64,000 bases of DNA from an uncultured Bacilli bacterium (GCA_934162445.1 CAKPIT010000003.1:124001-188000); one strand, 5' to 3'; shown: positions 17,273 to 26,782, counted from the stretch's first letter. Numbers and translations: made by a program. Notes: a model not told the origin generated them from the letters alone.

Positions 17273-18061
17273 CTAACCACCAATTTTAGAATTAATATTT
17301 GTTAAATAATAATCATGATTGTTAGTAGTTTTAAAAGTGTAAGTATATAAATATTTTGCATTATCTTCAAAAGTTTTTTCTTCGCTAAGTTTTATTTCGT
17401 CATCTTTTAAACTAGCACTAAGTAACTTATTAGTATGCTTATTACAAGTTCCTCCGCGTGGTAATTTCATAATTACATAGCCTTGTTCTTCCTTAATATA
17501 GCTATATAATATATCTCCATAATCAATTCCATTTTTATTTTGATAATAATCTTTTCCAAAGATTTGCATCATTTTACTTTTAATAACGTCCTCTTTTAAA
17601 AGCGTCGTATAAGTAGCCATTTGATTACTACTTTCAAACTTATTAGTAGCACTATTATAAAGATTATCTTGACAACTAACGCCCTCTAAACTAGATAAAT
17701 TAGTAAGAGCATTTTCAATATATTTTTTAGGCTCATATTTATCACATGAAAGATAACTTTTATCACTTTCTAACATAATAGCAACTGCCATTTGAAATTT
17801 AGTATCATACGAAATTTCATCAGCTGTTAAATCAAATTCTTCCTCTTTAACATAAGTATTAAAACATCTATTGTCATTTTCGACCAACATATAAAGATTT
17901 TTAACTAATTGATTATTTACATCAAGTTTTTCTTCGCTTTTTTCTACCGTTGTATTTTCCTTTGTCTCCTTTTTCTTTTCTCCCTTATTTTGATAAACTA
18001 CTGTAAAAGTAAGTCCTGCTATCACAGCTATAAGTACCACAATTAAAATATTCTTTTTCAT
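17273..18061 (-). CDS. Membrane-anchored extracytoplasmic protein, unknown function
   Basis: 262 residues. One N-terminal membrane helix (about 4-23, MKKNILIVVLIAVIAGLTFT), a charged linker rich in Lys/Glu, then a secreted domain. Four cysteines (in NRCFN, LSCDK, VSCQD, GTCNK) could form two disulfides. There is no lipobox cysteine after the helix, so it is a membrane anchor rather than a lipoprotein. Not recognised. It lies upstream of rarA on the same strand but a terminator separates them. Confidence 0.75.
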   Translation of the reverse strand: MKKNILIVVLIAVIAGLTFTVVYQNKGEKKKETKENTTVEKSEEKLDVNNQLVKNLYMLVENDNRCFNTYVKEEEFDLTADEISYDTKFQMAVAIMLESDKSYLSCDKYEPKKYIENALTNLSSLEGVSCQDNLYNSATNKFESSNQMATYTTLLKEDVIKSKMMQIFGKDYYQNKNGIDYGDILYSYIKEEQGYVIMKLPRGGTCNKHTNKLLSASLKDDEIKLSEEKTFEDNAKYLYTYTFKTTNNHDYYLTNINSKIGG

Positions 18062-18199
18062 AATCTCCTCCTATTAAGAGTATAACATAAAATATAGCCC
18101 AAGAACCAATAAATACTCCACTTAATGTCAATTATTTCTTTATTTTTATTTATCAAAATGAAATAATGTGATAAAATTTTAAATGCAAGGAGAGTTATT

Positions 18200-18508
18200 A
18201 TGAATAGAAAAGAATCTTTAAAAGATCAATATAAAATTTTAATTGGCGCCTATTTTGGGGTTGACGCTATGGATGAATATGACTTAAAGGTATATGTTTT
18301 AAAAGAAATAGATGCCCTAATTACGTCTTTTAAAGAAACTCATAGTAATGTCCCGTTTGACTATAACAAAGTTAACGAAGAAGTTAGCAAATTATCTTTA
18401 AAGCGAAAATTACAAGATAGTTTATTAGTATTATATAAAATGGATGATATGATGGAACTTATTTTTATGATTAAAGCGAAATTAAAAACGCTTGATAGTT
18501 CTTGTTAG
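18200..18508 (+). CDS. Hypothetical protein upstream of mutS
   Basis: 102 residues, helical and acidic, no membrane segment (MNRKESLKDQYKILIGAYFG). Start has AAGGAGAG. It is 25 bases before mutS on the same strand, so probably co-transcribed. Not recognised; a role in mismatch repair is not implied by the sequence. Confidence 0.65.
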   Translation: MNRKESLKDQYKILIGAYFGVDAMDEYDLKVYVLKEIDALITSFKETHSNVPFDYNKVNEEVSKLSLKRKLQDSLLVLYKMDDMMELIFMIKAKLKTLDSSC

Positions 18509-18533
18509 TATTATGTTAGAAAGTTGGTAGTAT

Positions 18534-21101
18534 ATGAAACGGTGTGAAGTAAACAGAAATGAATTAAGTCCAATGATGTGCCAGTATTTAGATATCAAAG
18601 ATAAATATGAAGATGCTATTATCTTTTTTAGACTTGGCGATTTTTATGAAATGTTTTTTGAAGATGCCATTATTGCCTCAAGAGAGCTTGAATTAACCCT
18701 AACTGGTCGTAATGCTGGTTTAAAAGAACGCGTTCCTATGTGTGGAGTTCCCTTTAAAGCCTATCAGAGTTACTTAGATAAATTAATTGAAAAAGGTTAC
18801 AAAGTAGCCATTGCTGAACAGCTTGAAGATCCAAAGCTTACCAAAGATATGGTTAAACGTGATGTTATTCAAGTAGTTACTAAAGGAACAAGACTAGATA
18901 CATCCCTTGATGCTAAAAACAATAACTTTATTGCTTCTATTTATGATCTCTCTTACTGCTATGTTTTAAGTTACTCAGATGTTTCCACCGGTGAAGTTTA
19001 TGTTTTAAAAGAAGATGGTAACCTTGATAACTTATTAAGAGAAGTTTTACGTCATAATTTTCAGGAAATAATTGTAAGTGATAAAATGGATCGAGAATTC
19101 ATTAATACCTTAAGATCAACTTATCACTTAAGTGTAACTATTTATAAAGAATTATATGAAGGAAAAACTTATAGTTATATTTATAACAGTTTAAATGATA
19201 TTAGATTAATAACTGGTCTTAAACACTTGCTTTCTTACCTAACAACCACTAAAAAAGGTGATTTAACTCATTTACAAGTGGCTGTTGTCGAATCTAGTAA
19301 AAACCATTTAGTAATTGATAATAATACTAAAAGAAATCTTGAATTAACTGAAACTGTAAGACTAAGAGAAAGAACTTACAGCCTTTTATGGCTTTTAGAT
19401 AAAAATAAAACTGCTATGGGTAGTAGATTACTTAAACAAAATCTTGAAAATCCTCTTACTAATCAGTCTGAGATAGAAAGACGTCTTGATTTTGTTCAAA
19501 AATTACGTGTTGAATTTATTTTACGCGATGATTTAAAAAAAGCCCTTGACGAAGTTTATGACCTTGAACGTTTAGCCGGCAGAATTTGCTATGGTAATCT
19601 CAATGCAAGGGACTTACTACAATTAAAAAGCAGTTTAAAAGTCCTACCAACCATTTCAAAAATTTTAAAAGAATTAAACTATGATAAAGAAATAGAAACC
19701 TTTCTTGATCTTTACACCTTACTAGAAAATAGTATTAACGAAGATGCTCCTTTAACCTTAAAAGAAGGTGGTCTAATTAAAGCTGGTTATAAAAAAGAAC
19801 TTGACGATTTACGCAAACTATCAAGTGGTTCTAAAGATTTTATTCTTGAACTTGAAGCCAAAGAAAAAGAAAGAACAGGTATTAAGAACTTAAAAGTTGG
19901 CTTTAACAAAGTTTTTGGCTATTACATTGAAGTTAGTAAGGGTAGTGTTAAAGACTTAAAAGATGAGTATGGTTATGAAAGGAAACAGACGCTTTCTAAT
20001 TGTGAACGGTTTATTACGCCACTATTAAAAGAAAAAGAAAGTATTATTCTAGGAGCTGAAGAGAAGATTATTAACCTTGAATATGAACTCTTTATGAAAA
20101 TTAGAGAAGTAGTTAAAAGATATATTAACCCTTTACAAAAAACAGCCTCTATTATTGCTGAAGTTGATATGTTAGCATCTTTTTCTACTGTCGCTGATCT
20201 TTATAATTTTGTAAGACCTAAGTTTAATTCTAATCATAATGTTAAAATTCTAGAATCAAGACACCCTGTTATTGAAGAAGTAATGAATAAAGAAAATAAA
20301 AAATATGTTGCTAACGATATTATCATGAATAAAGATACCTCTATTTTATTAATTACCGGACCTAATATGGCTGGTAAATCGACTTATATGCGCCAATTTG
20401 CTATTACCGTTATTATGGCTCAAATCGGTTCTTTTGTGCCTTGTAAAACATGTGAAATGCCTATTTTCGATAAAATATTTACCCGAATTGGGGCAAGTGA
20501 TGACTTAGTTAGTGGTGAATCCACTTTTATGGTTGAAATGAAAGAAGCTAATTTAGCCTTAATGGAATCTACTAAAAATAGTCTAATTCTCTTTGATGAA
20601 TTAGGACGCGGTACAGCTACATATGATGGTATGAGTTTAGCCCAAGCTATCCTTGAATATATTCATGATAAAATAGGGGCTAAAACTTTATTTTCCACCC
20701 ACTACCATGAATTAACTACTTTATCAGGAAGTCTAGATCATTTAAAAAATATTCATGTCTCTGCCATTGAAGAGAAGGGGAACCTAACATTTCTTCATAA
20801 AATAAAACCCGGTAGTGTCGATAAAAGTTATGGTTTGAACGTTGCAAGTCTTGCCCATCTTCCCAAAGACTTAATCGAAAGAGCTAAAGAAATTTTAGAT
20901 ATCTATGAACAAGATGGTTATAAAGATAAAGAATATATGCAAACATCCCTATTCACCCTTGCCAAAGAAGAAGTAGCACCCCCTGAAGATAATGAAATAG
21001 AAGATGCTATTAAAGAGATTAATCCGCTTGAAATGACTCCTCTTGAAGCCTTAACATTTCTTTGTAAATTGAAAGAAAAAGTAAATAATAACGAAAAATA
21101 A
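18534..21101 (+). CDS. mutS: DNA mismatch repair protein MutS
   Basis: Mismatch recognition ATPase, 855 residues. The N-terminal mismatch-binding motif FFRLGDFYEMFFEDA (about residues 31-45, Phe and Glu present), the connector and lever domains, Walker A GPNMAGKST near 610, the DELGRGT segment and STHYHELT are intact. Its ribosome site is weak (GTTGGTAG). MutL is not in the window. A terminator follows at 21101-21128. Confidence 0.97.
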   Translation: MKRCEVNRNELSPMMCQYLDIKDKYEDAIIFFRLGDFYEMFFEDAIIASRELELTLTGRNAGLKERVPMCGVPFKAYQSYLDKLIEKGYKVAIAEQLEDPKLTKDMVKRDVIQVVTKGTRLDTSLDAKNNNFIASIYDLSYCYVLSYSDVSTGEVYVLKEDGNLDNLLREVLRHNFQEIIVSDKMDREFINTLRSTYHLSVTIYKELYEGKTYSYIYNSLNDIRLITGLKHLLSYLTTTKKGDLTHLQVAVVESSKNHLVIDNNTKRNLELTETVRLRERTYSLLWLLDKNKTAMGSRLLKQNLENPLTNQSEIERRLDFVQKLRVEFILRDDLKKALDEVYDLERLAGRICYGNLNARDLLQLKSSLKVLPTISKILKELNYDKEIETFLDLYTLLENSINEDAPLTLKEGGLIKAGYKKELDDLRKLSSGSKDFILELEAKEKERTGIKNLKVGFNKVFGYYIEVSKGSVKDLKDEYGYERKQTLSNCERFITPLLKEKESIILGAEEKIINLEYELFMKIREVVKRYINPLQKTASIIAEVDMLASFSTVADLYNFVRPKFNSNHNVKILESRHPVIEEVMNKENKKYVANDIIMNKDTSILLITGPNMAGKSTYMRQFAITVIMAQIGSFVPCKTCEMPIFDKIFTRIGASDDLVSGESTFMVEMKEANLALMESTKNSLILFDELGRGTATYDGMSLAQAILEYIHDKIGAKTLFSTHYHELTTLSGSLDHLKNIHVSAIEEKGNLTFLHKIKPGSVDKSYGLNVASLAHLPKDLIERAKEILDIYEQDGYKDKEYMQTSLFTLAKEEVAPPEDNEIEDAIKEINPLEMTPLEALTFLCKLKEKVNNNEK

Positions 21102-21128
21102 TTGAAATATCTATCAATTATTTTTTTT
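21101..21128 (+). terminator. Terminator after mutS
   Basis: AATTGA and TCAATT pair over an 8-base loop and are followed by a long T run. An extended -10 (TGC-TAAAAT, 21132-21140) for nusB comes directly after. Confidence 0.65.
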
Positions 21129-21158
21129 CTATGCTAAAATAAATATAGGTGTTGTATT

Positions 21159-21566
21159 ATGAAAACAAGAAGCGAAAAAAGAGAAGCTGCTATTAAAATA
21201 ATTTATAAAATTATCATTTATGAAGAAGCGAAAGTTTCTTACGATTTAGAAGAAGTTATTAAAGAAGATTCTGAAATTCAAAGTGATTTTGTTAATCAAT
21301 TAGTAAAAGGAGTCCTTGATAACCGCAAAGAATTAGAAACTCTTGCCAACAAATATTTAAAGAATTGGACTCTTAAAAGACTTAATAAAGTTGATGAAGC
21401 CATCTTTTTATTAGCTGTTTATGAACTTAAGTATATTGATACTCCAAGTATTGTCACAATTAATGAATGGCTTGATTTATCTAAAAAGTATAGTGATGAG
21501 AAAGTAACTGATATGCTTAATGCTGTTTTAGATAATATCTATCATAGTGAGGAAAACAATGAATAA
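21159..21566 (+). CDS. nusB: Transcription antitermination factor NusB
   Basis: 135 residues, the usual length. The pattern RSEKREAAIKIIYK at the N-terminus and DEAIFLLAVYELKYIDTPS, TINEWLDLSKKYSDEK, LNAVLDNI at the C-terminus is diagnostic. It binds boxA RNA with NusE for rRNA antitermination. First of a run with xseA and xseB, overlapping xseA by 8 bases, the same order as in Bacillus. Confidence 0.93.
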   Translation: MKTRSEKREAAIKIIYKIIIYEEAKVSYDLEEVIKEDSEIQSDFVNQLVKGVLDNRKELETLANKYLKNWTLKRLNKVDEAIFLLAVYELKYIDTPSIVTINEWLDLSKKYSDEKVTDMLNAVLDNIYHSEENNE

Positions 21567-22812
21567 AGAATATTTAAGTGTTAGGGAATTAACTAGATAT
21601 ATTAAATATAAAATTGATAATGATGTTAACTTGCAAGAAGTATATATTAAAGGTGAAATATCTAACTTTAAAGCCCATAGTAAAGGGCACTTTTATTTTA
21701 CTATTAAAGATGAAACCTCAAGAATTAATGCTATTATGTTTGCAAGTAGTGCTAGTAAGGTTAAATTTAAACCAACTGATGGTATGAAAGTTTTAGTAAC
21801 TGGGAAAATATCAGTTTATGAAGCAACAGGCGGTTATCAAATCTATGTTAACACTATGTTAGAAGATGGAGTAGGTAATCTTTTTGTAGCCTTTGAACAA
21901 TTAAAGAAAAAACTTCATAATGAAGGATTGTTTGATAGTAAATATAAAAAACCAATCCCTAAAATTCCACAAAAAATAGGTGTTATCACTGCTCCCACCG
22001 GTGCTGCTATTAGAGATATCATCTCAACTGTCAATAGACGTTTCCCTCTTGCCGAAATCTTAGTCTTTCCCTCTCTAGTTCAAGGCGAAGGAGCCAAAGA
22101 AAATATTGCCTTACAAATAAAAAATGCTAATAATTATAATCTTGATGTTTTAATTGTGGGTAGGGGAGGTGGCTCTATTGAAGACTTGTGGGCTTTTAAT
22201 GAAGAAATAGTCGCCCGTGCTATTTTTGATAGCAAAATCCCCATCGTTAGTGCCGTAGGCCATGAAGTAGATTTCACTATTAGTGATTTTGTCTCTGACC
22301 AAAGAGCTCCAACGCCAACAGGAGCAGCCGAAATTGTCGTTCCCAATATGAAAGATGTTAGTAATTATCTAGGACAGTTAAAATTACGTAGTATGCAAAG
22401 TATGAAAAATATTCTCGAATTAAAAAAGAAACGCCTACTTAAAGTAAAAGATAACTATATCCTAAATAATCCTCTTGAATTATATGCTGGTAAAATCATA
22501 AAATTTGATTATTTATATGAAAAATTAATTACTAATTATAAAAATTTAATAGAAAAAAAGAAAACATCTCTTAATTTTCTATTAAGACGAGAATGTTTAA
22601 CTAATCCTGTTTCTATCATTGATCAGCAAAAACATCAGTATAGCATTCTCCTTGGAAAACTAGACGCCCTTAGTCCTTTAAAAACCTTAGAAAGAGGTTA
22701 TAGTATTGTTAAAAAAGATAATAAGGCTATTACTAGCGTTTCCAGTGTTAAAACCAATGATAATATTACAATTGATTTAAAAGATGGTAGTATTAAAGCC
22801 ACTGTCAAATAA
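21559..22812 (+). CDS. xseA: Exodeoxyribonuclease VII large subunit
   Basis: 417 residues. N-terminal OB fold (YLSVRELTRYIKYKID, EISNFKAHSKGHFYFTIKD), then the catalytic domain with GVITAPTGAAIRDI, GRGGGSIEDLWAFNEE and GHEVDFTISDFVSDQRAPTP, and a C-terminal coiled coil. With XseB it degrades single-stranded DNA. Start at 21559 follows GAGGA by 5 bases; the longer frame from 21547 starts inside that site. Confidence 0.96.
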   Translation: MNKEYLSVRELTRYIKYKIDNDVNLQEVYIKGEISNFKAHSKGHFYFTIKDETSRINAIMFASSASKVKFKPTDGMKVLVTGKISVYEATGGYQIYVNTMLEDGVGNLFVAFEQLKKKLHNEGLFDSKYKKPIPKIPQKIGVITAPTGAAIRDIISTVNRRFPLAEILVFPSLVQGEGAKENIALQIKNANNYNLDVLIVGRGGGSIEDLWAFNEEIVARAIFDSKIPIVSAVGHEVDFTISDFVSDQRAPTPTGAAEIVVPNMKDVSNYLGQLKLRSMQSMKNILELKKKRLLKVKDNYILNNPLELYAGKIIKFDYLYEKLITNYKNLIEKKKTSLNFLLRRECLTNPVSIIDQQKHQYSILLGKLDALSPLKTLERGYSIVKKDNKAITSVSSVKTNDNITIDLKDGSIKATVK

Positions 22813-22821
22813 GGAGGTATT

Positions 22822-23052
22822 ATGGAAAAGAAAGAAAAAAAATTTGAAGAAAAATTAGACGAATTAGAAAAAATCGTTAAAGCTCTTGAACAAGGAGATA
22901 TTGAACTAGATCAAGCTATTAAAAGTTTCACCGAAGCAATAACTCTTGCTAAAGAATGTGATAATGATTTAAAAAAAGCTGAGAAAGCGCTTGTCAATAT
23001 TGTTGATGAATCTGGTAATATCAAAGAATTTAAAGATGAGGAAGAAAAATGA
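22822..23052 (+). CDS. xseB: Exodeoxyribonuclease VII small subunit
   Basis: 76 residues forming two helices (FEEKLDELEKIVKALEQGDI, ELDQAIKSFTEAITLAKECD), the usual XseB hairpin. AAGGAGG lies 7 bases upstream. It is 9 bases after xseA and overlaps the next gene by 4 bases (ATGA). Confidence 0.95.
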   Translation: MEKKEKKFEEKLDELEKIVKALEQGDIELDQAIKSFTEAITLAKECDNDLKKAEKALVNIVDESGNIKEFKDEEEK

Positions 23053-23303
23053 GAGAAGTAGTTATTCACGGTATATATAAACACTTTAAAGGTAACTATT
23101 ATTTAGTAGAAGATATTGCTAAAGATAGTGAAACTATGAAAGATGTGGTAGTATATCGTCAACTATACGGAAATATGCTTCTTTTTACAAGAGATGTATC
23201 AATGTTTTTAAGTGAAGTTGACCATTTAAAATATCCTGAAATAGATCAAAAATATCGTTTTGAATTAATTGAAAGCAAAGATAAAAGTGCTAACCTTAAT
23301 TAG
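23049..23303 (+). CDS. DUF1653 family protein
   Basis: 84 residues matching the DUF1653 pattern: YKHFKGNYYLVEDIAKDSET, VVVYRQLYG, then FTRDVSMFLSEV and YRFELI. Members are small beta-rich proteins of unknown function. It is coupled to xseB by a 4-base overlap, and its end overlaps the convergent spoIVB by 8 bases with a shared terminator. Confidence 0.8.
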   Translation: MREVVIHGIYKHFKGNYYLVEDIAKDSETMKDVVVYRQLYGNMLLFTRDVSMFLSEVDHLKYPEIDQKYRFELIESKDKSANLN

Positions 23304-23313
23304 CACTTTTTTT
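23283..23313. terminator. Bidirectional terminator between the xseB operon and spoIVB
   Basis: AAGTGCTAA and TTAGCACTT pair over CCTTAA, with A and T runs on either side. It lies inside the two coding ends. Confidence 0.8.
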
Positions 23314-24309
23314 ATCCCCTTCTTCTAACATAGTTGTAATAAATATCCCATAACCCTTTTTCGTATCATTAACAATAACATGAGTAACCGCCCCAACTAT
23401 TTTATTATTCTGAATAATTGGAGAACCACTCATTCCTTGGATAACACCTCCTGTTTCCTTTAAAAGTTCTTTATCCGTTATTTCAAATAAAATATTTTTA
23501 GTCTTGCTATTATAATTAATATTTAAAATGTTTATCTTATAATCTTTAATCGTACTACCACTAAGAACGGTCTTAATGGTAGCTTCTCCTTCCTTAATAT
23601 CCTGTTTATCACCAACTTCTAAAAGATTATCTTCTAATATTTCCTTTGTGTATTTTCCAAATATTCCTGCTAAATCATTGCTATTTATATTACCATAAAC
23701 ATCATTTTTATCATAAGTTGCATTCTTCTCTCCCGGATTACCACTTTCACTTCGAATGTTATTGAAAACTTCCGCTTTAAAGATTTTCCCATCTTTAATT
23801 TCAAACTTTTCTTTAGTCGTTCGTTCCGTTATTTCATGTCCTAAAGCCCCAAAAATATTAGTTTTCGGATCAATGTAAGTTAAAGTCCCAACACCGGTTA
23901 TCTGATCTTTAACATATAACCCAGTTTTACATACCTTATTATCATCACAAATAAGATTTAAAGATAAAACCGAAGACTTATTATCTCTCATAATCGTTAC
24001 CTCTAACAAATTATCATTTATAGCTTCTTTATTGACTACTTCAACCATTTCCTTAATAGATTCTACTTTCTGGTTATTAATTTTAATAATTTTATCACCA
24101 ATTTCAAATCCTGAATCCTTACCAATATACTTGCCATCAACCTCATAAAAACCAACGACTAATATTCCTTTTGAATTCACTTCAATTCCAATGGTCTCAC
24201 CTGATGGAATAATATATTTTGAATAAGCAAAGGAAGTTATGGGTACAATAAGAAAAATAAAAAGAGGAATAAGTATTTGTAGCTTTATTTTTTTAAAAAA
24301 TTTCATCAT
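23296..24309 (-). CDS. spoIVB: SpoIVB-type serine protease (peptidase S55)
   Basis: 337 residues. An N-terminal membrane/signal helix (about 8-28), a PDZ domain (about 40-115), then the S55 protease domain with GVGTLTYIDP, the histidine motif GALGHEI, and the serine motif GMSGSPI near 300. In spore formers SpoIVB is secreted by the forespore and triggers pro-sigma-K processing by cleaving SpoIVFA. All catalytic motifs are present, so it is not decayed. Start 24309 has AAGGAG 6 bases upstream. A SpoIVFB partner is not in the window. Confidence 0.92.
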   Translation of the reverse strand: MMKFFKKIKLQILIPLFIFLIVPITSFAYSKYIIPSGETIGIEVNSKGILVVGFYEVDGKYIGKDSGFEIGDKIIKINNQKVESIKEMVEVVNKEAINDNLLEVTIMRDNKSSVLSLNLICDDNKVCKTGLYVKDQITGVGTLTYIDPKTNIFGALGHEITERTTKEKFEIKDGKIFKAEVFNNIRSESGNPGEKNATYDKNDVYGNINSNDLAGIFGKYTKEILEDNLLEVGDKQDIKEGEATIKTVLSGSTIKDYKINILNINYNSKTKNILFEITDKELLKETGGVIQGMSGSPIIQNNKIVGAVTHVIVNDTKKGYGIFITTMLEEGDKKSAN

Positions 24310-24375
24310 GACCAACTCCTTAAATTGCTACATTAATAGTATTGGTTAAATTTTAAAAAAAACTCATGTTAAATG

Positions 24376-24404
24376 TTACCAAATTATTAAAACTGTGTTA
24401 TAAT
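24376..24404 (+). promoter_or_regulatory. Promoter of the 24431 gene
   Basis: TTACCA (24376-24381), 17 bases, TATAAT (24399-24404) with extended TGT. Confidence 0.7.
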
Positions 24405-24430
24405 ATAGAACTTATAAAGGAGTGATTTTC

Positions 24431-24730
24431 TTGAAAGTATGGAGATGTGCAAAATTTTTAAAAAAAGACAAAACAATTGATTTAATCAGTAAATCGTATA
24501 CTAATTATATTTATAAATATGGTCCTGTTAATGATATCGTTAGAAAGTATCATATTGATCCATCAGATATCTATAAACTTAATCAGTATACTGCTAATCG
24601 TATCGCTGGTCTTGTTGTTTTATATTTAGCCAAAGATGAAAAAAGATTAAATGATATCGTTTTAAAATATGGTAATACATCCTTAGTTACTGATATTACT
24701 CCAGAAATAGAAGGATATATTGATAAATAA
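24431..24730 (+). CDS. Hypothetical protein, TTG start
   Basis: 99 residues (KVWRCAKFLKKDKTIDLISK at the start), helical, no membrane segment. I use TTG 24431 because AAGGAG ends 8 bases upstream; the GTG at 24422 overlaps that site. The repeated NDIVRKYHIDPSD and NDIVLKYGN suggest two similar helical units. Function unknown. Single gene with its own promoter and terminator. Confidence 0.65.
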   Translation: MKVWRCAKFLKKDKTIDLISKSYTNYIYKYGPVNDIVRKYHIDPSDIYKLNQYTANRIAGLVVLYLAKDEKRLNDIVLKYGNTSLVTDITPEIEGYIDK

Positions 24731-24760
24731 AAAAAGCAATCTTACTACTGATTGCTTTTT
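24731..24760. terminator. Bidirectional terminator
   Basis: AAAAAGCAATC (24731-24741) and GATTGCTTTTT (24750-24760). It serves the 24431 gene and, on the other strand, the small gene ending at 24759. Confidence 0.8.
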
Positions 24761-24848
24761 ATATATAGAAAAATAATGTACTTAATACACCGGCAACAAC
24801 TGCTACAAGCATAATAATAGAGATAATTTTTATTGTCTTCTCATTCAT
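24759..24848 (-). CDS. 29-residue single-helix membrane peptide
   Basis: Reads MNEKTIKIISIIMLVAVVAG then VLSTLFFYI and stop. A short charged N-terminus is followed by one hydrophobic helix, as in many small Firmicute membrane peptides. GGTGG lies 5 bases before the ATG, and its stop abuts a strong bidirectional terminator. The combination of ribosome site, helix and terminator makes it likely real. Function unknown. Confidence 0.6.
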   Translation of the reverse strand: MNEKTIKIISIIMLVAVVAGVLSTLFFYI

Positions 24849-24953
24849 GTTATCCACCATCCTTGTAATAATTATATATAAAAAGTCTATATTTGTAAAA
24901 TGATTTTAGGAAAAAATATGAAAAATATTAATATTCTTTATTAGGTGAAGATA

Positions 24954-25583
24954 ATGGATTTAAAAATACATAAATTAACTAATAAAGTAAATAATAAACT
25001 AAAAGAACAAAAGAAAATCTATCTAATATTAATAATTATTGTATCAATTTCTATATTACTTGGTATTATTTATGCTTTAATATTAAATAAAAGTGATGAA
25101 CTCTTGGTAACTAATAGTCTTAATTCCTTTTTTTATAGTATTAAAACAGGTAATATTGATTATAAAGAGGCTCTTATTAATAGTTTAAGTGGTAATATTA
25201 TTTATAGTAGTTTATTATTTTTATTTGGTATTTCTATCATTGGTTCTTTCTTAATAATTATTTTATTATTCTTTAAAGCTTTTATCTTTGGGTTTTCATT
25301 AGCATCCATCATTAAAACATACCATTTTAAAGGTATTTTAAAGGCCTTATTCTATTTATTTCCCCATAAGTTTATATCTATACTACTAACACTCTTTTTA
25401 GGTTTCTATGCCCTTTATTTTAGTATAAAACTATTTAATTATCTTTTTAAAAAGAAAGAAATTGATTTAAGAAGTTCTATGAAAAGATACTTAAGAGTAT
25501 ATTTAAGTGTTTTAATTATAAATATTATATTAAGTTTCTTTGAAGTCTTTATTACTCCATATCTTATTAAACTAGTAACCTAA
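24954..25583 (+). CDS. spoIIM: SpoIIM-like membrane protein
   Basis: 209 residues with about five membrane helices and the SpoIIM/DUF95 pattern: an N-terminal amphipathic segment, then FFYSIKTGN, LLFLFGISIIGSFL, ILLFFKAFIFGFSLASI and LFYLFPHKFISI. SpoIIM is part of the DMP complex (with SpoIID and SpoIIP) that drives engulfment during sporulation. Related DUF95 proteins also occur in non-sporulating bacteria, so the family fit alone does not prove sporulation. Start 24954 has AGGTGA upstream. Confidence 0.75.
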   Translation: MDLKIHKLTNKVNNKLKEQKKIYLILIIIVSISILLGIIYALILNKSDELLVTNSLNSFFYSIKTGNIDYKEALINSLSGNIIYSSLLFLFGISIIGSFLIIILLFFKAFIFGFSLASIIKTYHFKGILKALFYLFPHKFISILLTLFLGFYALYFSIKLFNYLFKKKEIDLRSSMKRYLRVYLSVLIINIILSFFEVFITPYLIKLVT

Positions 25584-25586
25584 TAT

Positions 25587-25615
25587 TTTACTTCTTTTAA
25601 AAAATATAGTATAAT
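25587..25615 (+). promoter_or_regulatory. Promoter of mnmA
   Basis: TTTACT (25587-25592), 17 bases, TATAAT (25610-25615). Confidence 0.65.
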
Positions 25616-25640
25616 TAGCATTAAAAAGAGGTGAAGTGAA

Positions 25641-26747
25641 GTGGAGAAGGTAGTTGTTGGAATGAGTGGTGGTGTTGATTCATCAGTAGCAGCGATTCTT
25701 TTAAAAGAGCAAGGCTATGACGTAATAGGCCTTTTCATGCGTAATTGGGATAGTTCTATTAATAACGACTATTTAGGCAATCCTAATTTAAATAATAATA
25801 TATGTCCTCAAGAACAAGATTATAATGATGCTAAAAGTGTTTGTGATAAACTAGGAATACCTTTAAAACGGGTTGATTTTATTAAAGAATATTGGGACGA
25901 TGTCTTTACTTACTTTTTAGATGAATTAAAAAAAGGACGTACCCCTAATCCTGATATCATGTGTAATAAATATATTAAATTTTCTAAATTCAGTGAAGAA
26001 GCTAAAAAACTTGGGGCCAAATATATTGCCACTGGTCACTATGCTAAAATTGAAAATGGTCGTCTTATGCGTAGTCATGAACAAAATAAAGATCAAACTT
26101 ACTTTTTATCACAAGTATCTAAAGATCAACTTAAAAATGTTCTTTTCCCATTAGGAGACATAGAAACCAAAAAAGAAGTTAGAGAAATTGCTAAAAAATA
26201 CGGTCTTTCAACAGCTACTAAAAAAGACTCCACCGGTATTTGTTTTATTGGTGAAAGAAACTTTAGAGATTTTTTAAAAAATTATTTACCCAATCAAAAA
26301 GGAAAAATTGTTAATATTGAAACCAAAGAAGTATTAGGAGAACACATTGGATTAATGTATTACACGGTTGGTCAAAGAAAAGGCTTAAATATTGGTGGTA
26401 CCACCGACCGTTTATTCGTCGTTGGTAAAGACTTAGAAAATAATATTTTATATGTTGCCCTTGGCGATGATAATCCTTATTTATACTCTGATAGTTGTAT
26501 TATTGAAAGTGTTAATTTTAACTGTGATGAACGTCCTACCAAGTGCACTGCTAAATTTAGATATCGTGCGAGTGATAGCAAGGTTGAACTAACATATTTA
26601 GATAATAATGAAATTCTTGTTAAATACAACAATTTAAAAGCCATAACTCCGGGCCAAGCTTGTGTTTTTTATGATAATGAATACTGTCTAGGTGGTGGTT
26701 TTATTAAAGAAGTACGAAAAAATGGCCAAAAATTATGGTATTTATAA
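25641..26747 (+). CDS. mnmA: tRNA-specific 2-thiouridylase
   Basis: Makes 2-thiouridine at position 34 of Lys, Glu and Gln tRNAs. PP-loop GMSGGVDSSVAA (8-19), the first catalytic cysteine in NPDIMCNK near 103, TGHYAKI, and the second cysteine in STGICFIGER near 203 are all present. 368 residues is normal. Translation starts at GTG 25641 after AGAGGTGA. Note that the Glu and Gln tRNAs in this window carry C34, which this enzyme does not modify. Confidence 0.95.
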   Translation: MEKVVVGMSGGVDSSVAAILLKEQGYDVIGLFMRNWDSSINNDYLGNPNLNNNICPQEQDYNDAKSVCDKLGIPLKRVDFIKEYWDDVFTYFLDELKKGRTPNPDIMCNKYIKFSKFSEEAKKLGAKYIATGHYAKIENGRLMRSHEQNKDQTYFLSQVSKDQLKNVLFPLGDIETKKEVREIAKKYGLSTATKKDSTGICFIGERNFRDFLKNYLPNQKGKIVNIETKEVLGEHIGLMYYTVGQRKGLNIGGTTDRLFVVGKDLENNILYVALGDDNPYLYSDSCIIESVNFNCDERPTKCTAKFRYRASDSKVELTYLDNNEILVKYNNLKAITPGQACVFYDNEYCLGGGFIKEVRKNGQKLWYL

Positions 26748-26756
26748 GACTAAATT

Positions 26757-26772
26757 TGTAAACCAATTTACA
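26757..26772. promoter_or_regulatory. Inverted TGTAAA repeat, candidate operator
   Basis: TGTAAACCAATTTACA: perfect 6-base arms over a 4-base centre, 11 bases before the -35 of the regulator gene. Further TGTAAA copies are at 26794-26799, 27612-27617 and 27622-27627. Confidence 0.5.
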
Positions 26773-26782
26773 TATTTTTAGC

